The translations under genes were made by a program, and so were the position numbers. A model generated the notes under the pieces. The model was not told the DNA's origin. It was given only the letters and a program-made list of their open reading frames with translations, and made no database searches. From JBBDNC01 sp040877875 (GTDB lineage Bacteria; Bacteroidota; Rhodothermia; Balneolales; Balneolaceae), in NCBI GenBank assembly GCA_040877875.1, contig JBBDNC010000202.1, positions 1 through 51,509 on the forward strand: 51,509 bases of DNA, in the 5' to 3' direction. Shown one piece after another: positions 34,658 to 43,173 of the stretch. How positions within the stretch are numbered: position 1 is the first letter of the stretch; each line of letters opens with the position of its first letter.

Positions 34658-36013
34658 TTAGTTCGTTTGATAGGATACCCCATCTTCAGCAGCATAATTT
34701 AATTCCTTTTCTTTTACCTGATCACGAACATCAATTTTACCGGTTACGGCCTGAGTGATGAGGGAAGAGCGGTATTCATTTAATGTCTCGATAGCTTTCT
34801 GAATCTTTTCATTTAAATAATCATTTTTCTCAATTTGTTGATCAAGAAACTCAACTATTTCTTTTTGCTCATCTATCGGTGGAATACCAATTCTTAGATT
34901 CCCGATAAAATCCCAGTTTGCTCGTGGCATTTTCGCACCGTATGTGGAGTTGTTGACAATTTTTATGAATTGCTCCGATAACATTCGATGATATAAATAC
35001 CTGCTATTTAGAGCTGTTTTATCAGGGCTTAATACAAGTAACTCACCAACAGCAACACCATGAAACTCAGCACATACAACTTTAGCTAAATAGGGCCTCA
35101 ATTTGTTAAACAGCACATCTCCCGGTGCAAAAGAATTTCCTTTCCCCTGGAATGCTTTATCATCATCACTGAAAAACAAACGACCAGTTCCCGATTCAAT
35201 ATTTTCGAGTGCAACCTTTTGCATATCTACTTCTTCATATACTTCGATTTCGCGATTGTTCAATTGAACAAAGTACTTGAGCTTTTCAATATCCCAATGC
35301 TCCGGCACGTCACCCAGCCATTCAATTCCTGAATCCTTCATCCTGGCATCCGAGTCAAAGCCTTTGGTGACGGCACGGGTTATAATGGCCTGACGCTGTT
35401 CATCCAGAAGTTCCAAAATCCGCTTTTTCTTTTCGATGAGTTGGTCGATACGGGTGGTTTGACGGTCGAGGAAGGTTGCGATGGCTTTTTGTTCATCTTC
35501 AGGTAAAATTGGTACTGATAAATTCCCAACGTCTGATGAACTAATTGCAGGATAACTCACACCAACAGATCTTGAAACTACTTCATCAATAAAGTAATCT
35601 GATCGAACCCAATAAAATAAAAATCGAGATTGAATCTTTACTGGCCTTAAAACTGCAAATCCGGTTGAACAAATTTGTGACAATTCTGAAACGTAATCTA
35701 TTTGAGTAATAGCTCTCAAATATGTTCTCACGGTTGCCAAAATTGTATCACCCTTTTGGACAACTCTTCGAGCACGAGATGGGGCATTCTCAAACGATAA
35801 TTTTTCCCGTTTTAAAATATTCCCACCTGAATCCACACTACTAATGTCGATATATTCAAACTCTAAATCAGGATCTTCAGAATCCTTCAGTTTTTCCCTA
35901 TCTATATCTACGACATATTTTAATGGTTTTAACTGCCAGTTTGCTGGGATCTCACCAAGCCAGTCAATACCTGAATATTTATATGTTGGATATCTCGATA
36001 CTTCTTTATTCAT
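34658..36013 (-). CDS. hsdS: type I restriction-modification specificity subunit
   Basis: HsdS recognises the bipartite target and holds HsdM and HsdR together. The 451-aa protein shows the two-fold plan: two target-recognition domains, each introduced by the same phrase (SGIDWLGEIPANWQLKPLKY and SGIEWLGDVPEHWDIEKLKY), each followed by a coiled-coil spacer after EDEQKAIATFLDRQ or IDEQKEIVEFLDQQ. The start ATG overlaps the stop of the small upstream gene by one base. The recognised DNA sequence cannot be read from this. Confidence 0.95.
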   Translation of the reverse strand: MNKEVSRYPTYKYSGIDWLGEIPANWQLKPLKYVVDIDREKLKDSEDPDLEFEYIDISSVDSGGNILKREKLSFENAPSRARRVVQKGDTILATVRTYLRAITQIDYVSELSQICSTGFAVLRPVKIQSRFLFYWVRSDYFIDEVVSRSVGVSYPAISSSDVGNLSVPILPEDEQKAIATFLDRQTTRIDQLIEKKKRILELLDEQRQAIITRAVTKGFDSDARMKDSGIEWLGDVPEHWDIEKLKYFVQLNNREIEVYEEVDMQKVALENIESGTGRLFFSDDDKAFQGKGNSFAPGDVLFNKLRPYLAKVVCAEFHGVAVGELLVLSPDKTALNSRYLYHRMLSEQFIKIVNNSTYGAKMPRANWDFIGNLRIGIPPIDEQKEIVEFLDQQIEKNDYLNEKIQKAIETLNEYRSSLITQAVTGKIDVRDQVKEKELNYAAEDGVSYQTN

Positions 36014-36438
36014 CAGTAGCTTAAGGAGTTTCCGTAGGTTTTTCCGGTAGCGTGGTCGTCATCCCACGAAAGTTCTATATGGTTCGGAGGCGGAAGATCT
36101 TTTGCAACATTGATTTTATAAACAACCTGACTATTTGGCCCAATTATGGGATGAGATTTTGTTGGGTCAAGAATACTTTTATGCTTTAAAATGGGTGTTC
36201 CATCCAATATAACCTGAACATCACGGGCTTCAGACTGGCCAATGTTATCGATGACAATTTTCCCCATACTTGCCTGGTGACGTTCAAGATACGCTTTGAG
36301 CACAGCACTTTTTTGATCTCGTTTTTCATCATCTCTTCGGGACCGGTCAATATTATGCGATTTTAACCATATGATAATGGATATACCTATTGCGAGGATG
36401 GATATGATTAAAGCCCAAGATTCGGGTGATTGTGGCAT
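36013..36438 (-). CDS. membrane-anchored small protein in the hsd locus, unknown
   Basis: A 141-aa protein with one N-terminal membrane helix (WALIISILAIGISIIIWL), a charged stretch (DRSRRDDEKRDQKSA) and a beta-rich C-terminal half (VIDNIGQSEARDVQVILDG, then IGPNSQVVYKINVA). The helix is followed by positive residues, so the C-terminal part probably faces the cytoplasm. Not recognised as a named family. It is locked into the operon: six bases after the HEPN-like gene and overlapping hsdS by one base. Confidence 0.65.
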   Translation of the reverse strand: MPQSPESWALIISILAIGISIIIWLKSHNIDRSRRDDEKRDQKSAVLKAYLERHQASMGKIVIDNIGQSEARDVQVILDGTPILKHKSILDPTKSHPIIGPNSQVVYKINVAKDLPPPNHIELSWDDDHATGKTYGNSLSY

Positions 36439-36444
36439 GGTTAG

Positions 36445-37572
36445 TTATTCGTTATTTCTAATATGTTCTTCTATAAAAGCTCTATGTAAATATCTACTAA
36501 AAATAGTATTCCATGGATATTCAAAACCTTCTTCGTTTTCTCGTTCTAAATAATCAACAAAATGTTGAACACCTGCCAATTGCTCAAAGGCTTTAAAGCG
36601 TGCAATATCTCTATTATTGAGAGTATATTGACCATGCTCTTGTAAGAACCATTTTAATATTACTGGATTAATAAAGCTTGCTAATAAAAGGTGTTCATGT
36701 AATGACCAGCGAGTTTCAATCAACGATAGTGAATTACCATGAGCCAAATGGTCTCTCAAGGCAATAAATTCTCTTATCCATGCTTCACAAATTGGTACTT
36801 CAGGGGTAATCTCTAATCTACCTGGCCTTTCTAATATCTCTGGAAATTCTTCAAGTAATCTCAGTTCAGTAAACTCTACTATAACATCAGAAAAATCACT
36901 TTGTAGATTTCTTTCCGACAGTAAAAGTTCAAAAGAAGAGCGTAGTGATATTATTTCTTGTGTTGGACTAATTTTAATATTATCAGTATTCCCTGAAATG
37001 AAGTTCAAAATAGAATTATAAATCTTATACCAGTATCTGTCTCTAAGTTCATCTTTAGCCGCAATCAATGAATTTAAAAGTGTTATATCCGGTACATAAG
37101 GAAGAATTCTGGACACATGTACTGGTTTTTTTATTATTTCAGATCTTTCAGTATTAATACTCATTATATGCCCATCCCGCTTACGACCGTAAACGGTTTG
37201 AAAATTTCTTTCTGGACTATATCTTCGGATGTAGTATTCAAGAGTGTCAGAATTTATATATCCACCCATTGGTTGAAAAAACATTCTATTTGAAAGACAG
37301 GAAATGGTCAGCAGATTATTAAAAAACTTGAACCTCTCAATCTCATCTTCAGAATAACTTCTCAAGTAGGTTTCACCTTGTAACTCAACAAGTACGAAAG
37401 ATCTAAGGCTTCGTTCACGGACTATCCTGAATGGTTCAACAGCTTGTGTGAGAATTTCTCTATCCTCATATTCCATAGCATCATATTGTAAGTCAACCGG
37501 AACATATCTAAAAGGGCCAACCTCAATAGGTTCTCTAATGTTTAGCCATGGAAGTATGATGATATTGCTCAT
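36445..37572 (-). CDS. HEPN-motif protein in the defence island
   Basis: A 375-aa soluble protein with no signal peptide. Residues 1-165 form an unrecognised, mostly beta-like domain. The C-terminal half is helical and contains ISLRSSFELLLSE (about 208-220) and ALRDHLAHGNS, in which R273-x4-H278 matches the RX4-6H signature of HEPN ribonucleases, near the end of a helix as in ApeA-like proteins. HEPN RNases act in abortive defence, so an RNA-cutting effector is a reasonable inference, not a demonstration. It is AT-rich (14 G/C in the 60 bases from 36961) and overlaps the preceding gene by four bases. Confidence 0.6.
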   Translation of the reverse strand: MSNIIILPWLNIREPIEVGPFRYVPVDLQYDAMEYEDREILTQAVEPFRIVRERSLRSFVLVELQGETYLRSYSEDEIERFKFFNNLLTISCLSNRMFFQPMGGYINSDTLEYYIRRYSPERNFQTVYGRKRDGHIMSINTERSEIIKKPVHVSRILPYVPDITLLNSLIAAKDELRDRYWYKIYNSILNFISGNTDNIKISPTQEIISLRSSFELLLSERNLQSDFSDVIVEFTELRLLEEFPEILERPGRLEITPEVPICEAWIREFIALRDHLAHGNSLSLIETRWSLHEHLLLASFINPVILKWFLQEHGQYTLNNRDIARFKAFEQLAGVQHFVDYLERENEEGFEYPWNTIFSRYLHRAFIEEHIRNNE

Positions 37573-38120
37573 CTTGAAGTAGATTTAAGTTCTATCTCAC
37601 GATATACTGCTATTGGATAAACAACGATATTAGGAAATCTCGAATAGCGTACAAATTGCTCAATATTATCAAACTGACGAAATAGGTTCCGAAAAGCTTG
37701 CTCCATGCTTTCTTTGTCTGATAGTTGATTTTCTTTCTTTAAATCATATTCAAGCATCGTATCAAACTCTTTTCCAACCTTTGGGGGAATAGAAGTAATA
37801 AGACAAAACATTTTTAACTTCAAATTTGGCTCAGCACCATAAGAGAAAAGAAAATTTTCGTAATCATTATCAGCAAAACAATCTTTTTTTAGATTTGCCA
37901 AGATTTGAAAATCTGGATGGTTTTCTAAAGGAAACATCCGCAAATTAATTCGATTTGATAAAAAAGTATTCATGAATAGATGCAATCCATTAATCAGCCA
38001 TTCATCTAAATTATTGGATTGTGTGGCTTTAAAAATCGTTTCTTCAATTCTCTTTTCTATTTCTTGAATTTTCTTAATCTCTTTCGCTTTTTTATTCCTA
38101 TCGCTAAGGGCTTCAATCTG
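37569..38120 (-). CDS. DUF6414-like gene, C-terminal part (frame after the A9 tract)
   Basis: This frame continues the gene begun at 38631 after a one-base shift at the A9 tract 38121-38129. It reads QIEALSDRNKKAKEIKKIQ, a charged helical linker, a middle part (LANLKKDCFADNDYENFLF) and ends RFPNIVVYPIAVYREIELK, a closing strand of the sort I associate with DUF6414 proteins. The longest stand-alone frame would start at a TTG at 37985 and lack the linker. Its end overlaps the HEPN-like gene by four bases (ATGA), which suggests that this part is translated. Confidence 0.5.
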   Translation of the reverse strand, partial: QIEALSDRNKKAKEIKKIQEIEKRIEETIFKATQSNNLDEWLINGLHLFMNTFLSNRINLRMFPLENHPDFQILANLKKDCFADNDYENFLFSYGAEPNLKLKMFCLITSIPPKVGKEFDTMLEYDLKKENQLSDKESMEQAFRNLFRQFDNIEQFVRYSRFPNIVVYPIAVYREIELKSTSR

Positions 38121-38631
38121 TTTTTTTTTGACTCGATAATTCAGATTCTAACTTGATTAATTCTTCAGGAACTTCTGTTTCAGATAGTGCACAACGATTA
38201 ATAAATAAGTTTAAATCATTAAATTTGTTTGCAATGTTATCGAGCCTCTTATAATCTTCGAAGACCGTCCAACCATCAACAGCTATAAATGGGCTTTCTG
38301 TAATGCTCTTTCTGATCTTATCAAAATTTTCATTCTCTTTTATATTCTGAGTTATCTCAAATAAGCTGTCCAATTCATTTAGACTATTTTCTATGCTGTT
38401 CAATAAATCATGATGTAACTCTTTTGTTTTTAATTCACCGTAACTTTCACCCTTTGATTTCTCAAAACTTGGTTTAAAAAGATTAAGAATGTTAAAGTTA
38501 AACCTTCTTTTTTTAGATGCTTCATTCACTTTATTTTCTGTAAACTCACGCACTACTCCTTTATTTAATTGACTATAAATTGAAATCGCTTTGTCTCTGT
38601 CGAAATAAATTAAATCCTTTATCTTGTTCAT
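38113..38631 (-). CDS. DUF6414-like gene, N-terminal part (frameshifted)
   Basis: A 172-aa frame starting MNKIKDLIYFDRDKAISIYSQLNKG, which recalls the start of DUF6414-family proteins of unknown function (from memory; moderate certainty). It then has a Lys-rich segment and a helical core, and stops right after the homopolymer A9 (residues QKKTD). Removing one A joins it to the downstream frame to give about 353 aa. It is strongly AT-rich (17 G/C in the 60 bases from 38401), unlike the core genes at about 48%. It begins three bases after abiEii. Confidence 0.55.
   Translation of the reverse strand: MNKIKDLIYFDRDKAISIYSQLNKGVVREFTENKVNEASKKRRFNFNILNLFKPSFEKSKGESYGELKTKELHHDLLNSIENSLNELDSLFEITQNIKENENFDKIRKSITESPFIAVDGWTVFEDYKRLDNIANKFNDLNLFINRCALSETEVPEELIKLESELSSQKKTD
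38121..38129 (-). other. A9 homopolymer at the frameshift point
   Basis: Nine T on the given strand, read as A9 in the gene. With nine A the frame runs into TGA at once; with eight it continues for about 184 codons. Sequencing error, phase variation and polymerase slippage on A9 are all possible. Confidence 0.7.
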
Positions 38632-38634
38632 CTT

Positions 38635-39432
38635 TTACATTCTTTGTAGAAAAATTTCTGAAAAGTATTCATATGCCTGTCGTTGATCATACCCAGCCTC
38701 AGGCCGTAACAAGCCTACGATATCACCGGTAAATCCCTCATCTTGAATCTTTTCTTCCAGATTCAGCTCAAACTCTCGGGCGGTAGGGGCTTTATTTTCT
38801 TCTTCCTGCATATATGCTTGGAAACACTCTATAATCTTATCAATATCCAAATCAAGCTTTTCGAGAGCATAGTACAGGTCAAACAGATCCCGGCCTTTCT
38901 TTCTCTGGTATAAAGCTCTGAGTTTGGTACCTAAAAGTTCTTCCGGCTGATAGGTGGTAATTTCTGCACTTCCCTTGAACCAGGGATTATCCACCGAAAA
39001 GGTTTCTTTTTGCAAGCCCAACACATTAAAGTGTTCCCGTGTATTGATTTCAATCTTCACACGCATTCTTGGCGGCGGACTTACTTCCGTTTCAAACTGA
39101 TAGTAAACCGTACAATTATGTTCATTCAGTTTTACTTGTCGGTCATCTTTCCCTCCCAGGAACAGTAACTGATCCCGAATGGCTTCCAGCATGGGTTTTG
39201 CAGGGGCAGGTCTTAATTGAACCAAGTCAATATCCTCAGAGTATCTCACCTGAGGATGCAGGAACAATTTATGCAGCGCCGTACCGCCTCTGAATGCGAG
39301 GTGTTCTTTCAAAAACTCATTGGAAAAGATCTCCACAACAGCTCTCGAAATAACCAAATCCTGTTCCACCTGGGAAGACTCATTCCAGGGAGCCACAGAT
39401 CGCCAGGCATCTATGTAAGCTTTTGGGATCAT
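38635..39432 (-). CDS. abiEii: AbiEii-type nucleotidyltransferase toxin
   Basis: Toxin of a type IV toxin-antitoxin pair; AbiEii-family enzymes are nucleotidyltransferases that arrest growth, some by modifying tRNA ends. The 265-aa product has the family signature FRGGTALHKLF (48-57) followed by RYSEDIDLV (63-71, with the metal-binding DxD) and later LGTKLRALYQRKKGRDLFDLYYAL. Motifs look intact. Its ATG overlaps the abiEi stop by four bases, the usual antitoxin-first coupling. It lies inside an hsd operon, which is not the usual place. Confidence 0.9.
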   Translation of the reverse strand: MIPKAYIDAWRSVAPWNESSQVEQDLVISRAVVEIFSNEFLKEHLAFRGGTALHKLFLHPQVRYSEDIDLVQLRPAPAKPMLEAIRDQLLFLGGKDDRQVKLNEHNCTVYYQFETEVSPPPRMRVKIEINTREHFNVLGLQKETFSVDNPWFKGSAEITTYQPEELLGTKLRALYQRKKGRDLFDLYYALEKLDLDIDKIIECFQAYMQEEENKAPTAREFELNLEEKIQDEGFTGDIVGLLRPEAGYDQRQAYEYFSEIFLQRM

Positions 39433-40241
39433 AATTCGTCAACCTCAATCTTCATATTCGGGATTATTTTCCAGCGGTTTGGTGTTTTTTGATTCTCACT
39501 GTCTGCTTTTGGATTTAAAGCAGTCGGATAATAATTGCGGTTTTCTAAAACGCTGTATAAGGCATCTGCCAGAGAAGATTCCTGCAACACAAGATCCAAT
39601 AGAAAGCCCAAACGCTGGAGTGTGGTTGTTTGAGGAAATGTTCTTGCTGTTTGTGTCAACATATCTGATTCCAGTTCCAGGCTCAGCTCAGCTAAGACCG
39701 TAGCTGCACGATTTAAGCCTCCAATCCGGTCTGAATAAAAGACCAGATCAAATGCCGTAAGCGCCGGATTTGAAATATTAAAATATCCTGCATCTGTTTT
39801 TTGCTGTGATACGTTTTCTCGGCTCCACTCCTTTTTCAGGCAAAAAACAATAGACTGTCTGCTATTTTTGATGGGTCTCAGCGAAGGAGGCTCTGCAATA
39901 ATAAACTGGCTTTGTGGCTGCTGATGAGCGGCTCCGTGATACATCGCTGCCGTTAAGAGTCCAACATAGTAATCCCGCTCCAGAAACTTCATCAGGTCAT
40001 CCACAAAATAACCTAATGGCAAAGTTTGTCTTGCTGAGAATTCAGGTGGTATGATCAAATAAAACTCTTTACGCAGCCGGGATATCCGGTTTTGTTGCAA
40101 TAACCTTTGTGTCGTTTTTTTGAAGGCGTTATCAGAAAGATTAAACTTTTTGATGATCTCGTCTGCTTCAAACGTATATCTCCCCCGGCTTCTCAGCTTA
40201 TCCAGGTAGGCATCAAGATATTCGTATTGAGTATCGATCAT
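39429..40241 (-). CDS. abiEi: AbiEi-type antitoxin / transcriptional regulator
   Basis: A 270-aa partner of AbiEii. The N-terminal 70 residues form a winged-helix DNA-binding domain (YLDAYLDKLRSRGRYTFEADEIIKKF), followed by the AbiEi C-terminal domain (YYVGLLTAAMYHGAAHQQPQ, a family hallmark). AbiEi antitoxins repress their own promoter by binding inverted repeats; one such repeat lies 20 bases upstream. The ATG at 40241 is used because the longer GTG start at 40286 would lie in that repeat. Confidence 0.87.
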   Translation of the reverse strand: MIDTQYEYLDAYLDKLRSRGRYTFEADEIIKKFNLSDNAFKKTTQRLLQQNRISRLRKEFYLIIPPEFSARQTLPLGYFVDDLMKFLERDYYVGLLTAAMYHGAAHQQPQSQFIIAEPPSLRPIKNSRQSIVFCLKKEWSRENVSQQKTDAGYFNISNPALTAFDLVFYSDRIGGLNRAATVLAELSLELESDMLTQTARTFPQTTTLQRLGFLLDLVLQESSLADALYSVLENRNYYPTALNPKADSENQKTPNRWKIIPNMKIEVDEL

Positions 40242-40260
40242 AACTAAACTTATAGCTTTC

Positions 40261-40299
40261 AACTGCAAAAGGGGCCTAACTCTCACCCCTTTCGCAGTT
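40261..40299 (-). promoter_or_regulatory. 39-bp inverted repeat upstream of abiEi, probable AbiEi operator
   Basis: Arms AACTGCAAAAGGGG (40261-40274) and CCCCTTTCGCAGTT (40286-40299) match at 13 of 14 positions around an 11-base loop. In RNA the odd pair becomes G-U, so a full stem could also form. It sits between the hsdM stop and the abiEi ATG, where autoregulation by AbiEi is expected. Confidence 0.6.
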
Positions 40300-40360
40300 A
40301 ATAACTAAAAAAAGACACCTAAAAACAAGAACTTTATGATTGACCTACACTTAATACGTT

Positions 40361-42490
40361 TCAGGAAAGGTTTGAACCGGTAATTTCAGCCAAGCTATCC
40401 ACAATTTCCCTCTCAATAGATTTAATGTCAGCCTCAATGTCCTTAAGCTCTCTTGGCGGTTTATATTCATAGAAGTGACGATTCATCGGAATTTCATACC
40501 CGATTCGGGTTTTGTCCCAGTCCACCCAGGCATCCGGCACATGTGGAAGCACTTCTTCTTTCATATACGCTTCACAGTGTGGTTGAATCAGAGGTAAAAA
40601 CTCAGATAAATCGGAATCCTTGTCATATCCGTAAGGAAGAGGTAAGGAGATCTCTTTTGGCAGAGGAATATTTTCATTATCCCGTAAATTAGTATCAGGT
40701 TCCGGATTCCCTTTCTTATCCCTGCAAATCTCGGCGTCCTGATCCTGCTCACCTAAAGCTTTCCAGATAACTTTCTTGATGTTTGCTTTTAATTTGATAT
40801 CAGCCTTTTTCATAGCTTCATCTACATCAGTCAGAAACTTCTCACGATCTTTGTAGAGGTGATTTTGATCCAGTGTTGCCAGTACTTCTACAATCGATTG
40901 CTGAAGTTTTTCACCTTTCTCTATCTCTTTCTTCCGTGCTTCTTTGTCTTTGCGTTTTTTGGATTTTGTGAGATTTTGGAAACTGGTTTCCTCCCACAAT
41001 TTCTTAATACGTTCAGGCGAAACGTTAAAATTCAGGCGCAATGGACGCTCCACAGTTAGCTTGATGTACCCAAACTCCTGATTATCAAATATTTTGCTGT
41101 GCTCATTTTCTTCAAAAGCTCCATACAACCGAGTGATATCTTCAATCTGTGATTCTGAAATTTCATTACGTTTGTGGCCAAGGCTTTTTGGCATTTTTTG
41201 GAAATAATCGACTGCATTGATTAACTGTATTTTGCCTTTTCGTTCAGCTTCTTTACGGTTGGTAACAATCCAGATATAAGTGTAAATACCTGTGTTATAG
41301 AAAAGCTGATCCGGCATGGCAATAATTGTTTCCAGCCAGTCATTTTCAATGATCCACCGCCGGATATTACTTGGCCCGGAACCTGCATCACCGGAGAAAA
41401 GTGGAGAACCATTAAATACAATCCCAATTCTGGAACCACGTCCACCTTCCTCAGGAGGTTGCTCCATTTTTGAAATCATGTGCTGCAAAAAAAGCAATGA
41501 TCCGTCATTAATAGGCGGCAACCCCGCACCAAACCGGCCACTAAACCCATTCTTATCGTATTCCTTTTTCACCTCATCTTCTTCCGGTTTCCACTCCACC
41601 CCATAGGGAGGATTCGCAAGCATATAATGGAACGTCTCATTGGGAAACTGATCCTCAGTTTTACCATCACCGAGCGTGTCTCCGTATTTAATATTCTCCG
41701 GGTTTTCTCCCTTTATCAGCATGTCTGCAGCGCAAATAGCCCAGGATTCATCATTATATTCTTGCCCGAACAGACCAATATTAATTCCTTCACTATGCTC
41801 ATGAATATACTCCTCTGAGATAGAAAGCATACCACCTGTACCACACGTCGGGTCGTAAATTTTAACGACAAGGCCCTCTTTATTGAAAAAATCATCATCG
41901 TATGTATATAGAGCGTGTGTCATTAAACGAATCACTTCACGTGGTGTGAAATAATCACCGGCTTCTTCATTCGCCTGCTCATTGAACTTTCTTATCAACT
42001 CTTCAAAAATGTAACCCATTTCAAGGTTACTCACTTTTGCCGGGCTCAGATCGATCTTAGCAAACTCCTTCATTACTTTGAATAACCGGTTTGCTTCATC
42101 TAGTTTATCTATCTCTCCCTCAAACTTAAACCGTTCAATAATTTTCTGAGCATTAAGAGAAAAGCTCTTTATATAGTTTTTAAAATCCTGAGCAATATTT
42201 TCATGAGCAGCTACCATTTTGCTGAACGTGAGAGGGCTGGTATTGTAGAATTCATGCCCGGCCTCTTTTTCCAAGATTCGATCCATAGCATCCTGGGGAT
42301 AATCCTTGTTTTTAATCTCCTCATACTTCGCAATGACTTTATTCTTGGTGGGCTCAAGTACAGAATCCAGCCGCTTCAAAACGGTCATCGGTAACATCAC
42401 CTTTCGGTATTGTGGGGGACGGTATGGTCCCCTTAATAGGTTCGCAATAGTCCAGATGAAGTTGATGTGTTCGGAGTGGTTTTTGGGCAT
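40361..42490 (-). CDS. hsdM: type I restriction-modification methylase subunit
   Basis: HsdM methylates adenine in the target chosen by HsdS. The 709-aa protein has the N-terminal helical HsdM domain, the SAM-binding motif DPTCGTGGM (213-221), the catalytic NPPY (293-296), and a long C-terminal extension (about 505-709) with the tail RIGYEIPMNRHFYEYKPPRELKDI common to large HsdM proteins. It heads the island operon behind a Bacteroidetes-type promoter. Its partner hsdS lies more than 4 kb further on, with five other genes between. Confidence 0.95.
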   Translation of the reverse strand: MPKNHSEHINFIWTIANLLRGPYRPPQYRKVMLPMTVLKRLDSVLEPTKNKVIAKYEEIKNKDYPQDAMDRILEKEAGHEFYNTSPLTFSKMVAAHENIAQDFKNYIKSFSLNAQKIIERFKFEGEIDKLDEANRLFKVMKEFAKIDLSPAKVSNLEMGYIFEELIRKFNEQANEEAGDYFTPREVIRLMTHALYTYDDDFFNKEGLVVKIYDPTCGTGGMLSISEEYIHEHSEGINIGLFGQEYNDESWAICAADMLIKGENPENIKYGDTLGDGKTEDQFPNETFHYMLANPPYGVEWKPEEDEVKKEYDKNGFSGRFGAGLPPINDGSLLFLQHMISKMEQPPEEGGRGSRIGIVFNGSPLFSGDAGSGPSNIRRWIIENDWLETIIAMPDQLFYNTGIYTYIWIVTNRKEAERKGKIQLINAVDYFQKMPKSLGHKRNEISESQIEDITRLYGAFEENEHSKIFDNQEFGYIKLTVERPLRLNFNVSPERIKKLWEETSFQNLTKSKKRKDKEARKKEIEKGEKLQQSIVEVLATLDQNHLYKDREKFLTDVDEAMKKADIKLKANIKKVIWKALGEQDQDAEICRDKKGNPEPDTNLRDNENIPLPKEISLPLPYGYDKDSDLSEFLPLIQPHCEAYMKEEVLPHVPDAWVDWDKTRIGYEIPMNRHFYEYKPPRELKDIEADIKSIEREIVDSLAEITGSNLS

Positions 42491-42518
42491 GGTTACTTTT
42501 TAAATATCGTATTTTTTT

Positions 42519-42526
42519 CAAAGGTA
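42519..42526 (-). promoter_or_regulatory. -7 box of the hsdM promoter
   Basis: On the minus strand TACCTTTG is an exact match to the Bacteroidetes -7 consensus TAnnTTTG, about 30 bases before the hsdM ATG. A clear -33 TTTG is missing (TTCT is at that distance). Confidence 0.45.
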
Positions 42527-42748
42527 GCGCTCCTATGAACACTAATCAGAATTATTAGTAAGGCTTCTCAACTAAATAAATATTTGAGTAGGATAACTTT
42601 GACTAACCAACTCAGGGTTTTTATTTAATATTTGAGATGCCTCTTCTTCAGAGGTGGGACCATAATCCTGGACCACTTAGTAGACTAAGAAATTAATTGA
42701 AAATTACGAGTCTCAGCAGATATGTTTCATTAAATAAACATACCTGTT

Positions 42749-42802
42749 ATGAGCAAATCAAAAAGAAAAAGAAATACAGCCAAATTTAAATTCAAAGTTT
42801 GA
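42749..42802 (+). pseudogene. stub of an IS3-type transposase OrfA
   Basis: The frame reads MSKSKRKRNTAKFKFKV and then stops. This is the typical basic start of IS3-family OrfA proteins, which normally continue into a helix-turn-helix. Everything after 17 residues is lost. It overlaps the end of a second remnant on the other strand, so I take it as a scar of an insertion at the island edge. Confidence 0.4.
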
Positions 42803-43173
42803 GTGTTCACGTGTCGATCTTCTTACCGTATATCGAGGGTTTTCAACTCTCCAATATCCGACGCCTTGATCCAATCGAACCGTTAATATCGAATCATTAT
42901 CAATTTCAATTTTGAAAGCTCGACCATGCTCTAAATTTCGCCTTTCCTTAACATTTAAATGTAAATTGATGTCAGACTTTTGAAATATAAATTCAAACAC
43001 TGCATCCGATCTCTTGAATCAACCCAATCATGAAATATCAAGTTACCAGGTCTGGAATTACTTGTTTGTTCCGTTGTATTCCCTCGTATATACACTCCAT
43101 ATATACCGTTTGTCACATCTGAGTCAGTGCTTCTCAGCGTATTTTTGATAAATATTGTCAGATCGTGATGGAG
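42758..43173 (-). pseudogene. frameshifted gene remnant, unknown family
   Basis: Two minus-strand frames join if one shift is allowed near 43000. The upstream frame (from 43173) reads RSTDSDVTNGIYGVYIRG and GNLIFHDWVDSRDRMQ; the downstream one (to 42758) continues VFEFIFQKSDINLHLNVKE, FKIEIDNDSILTVRLDQG and VGYWRVENP. The composition is protein-like across both, so this is most likely the decayed 3' part of an accessory gene. I do not recognise the family. Confidence 0.45.
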
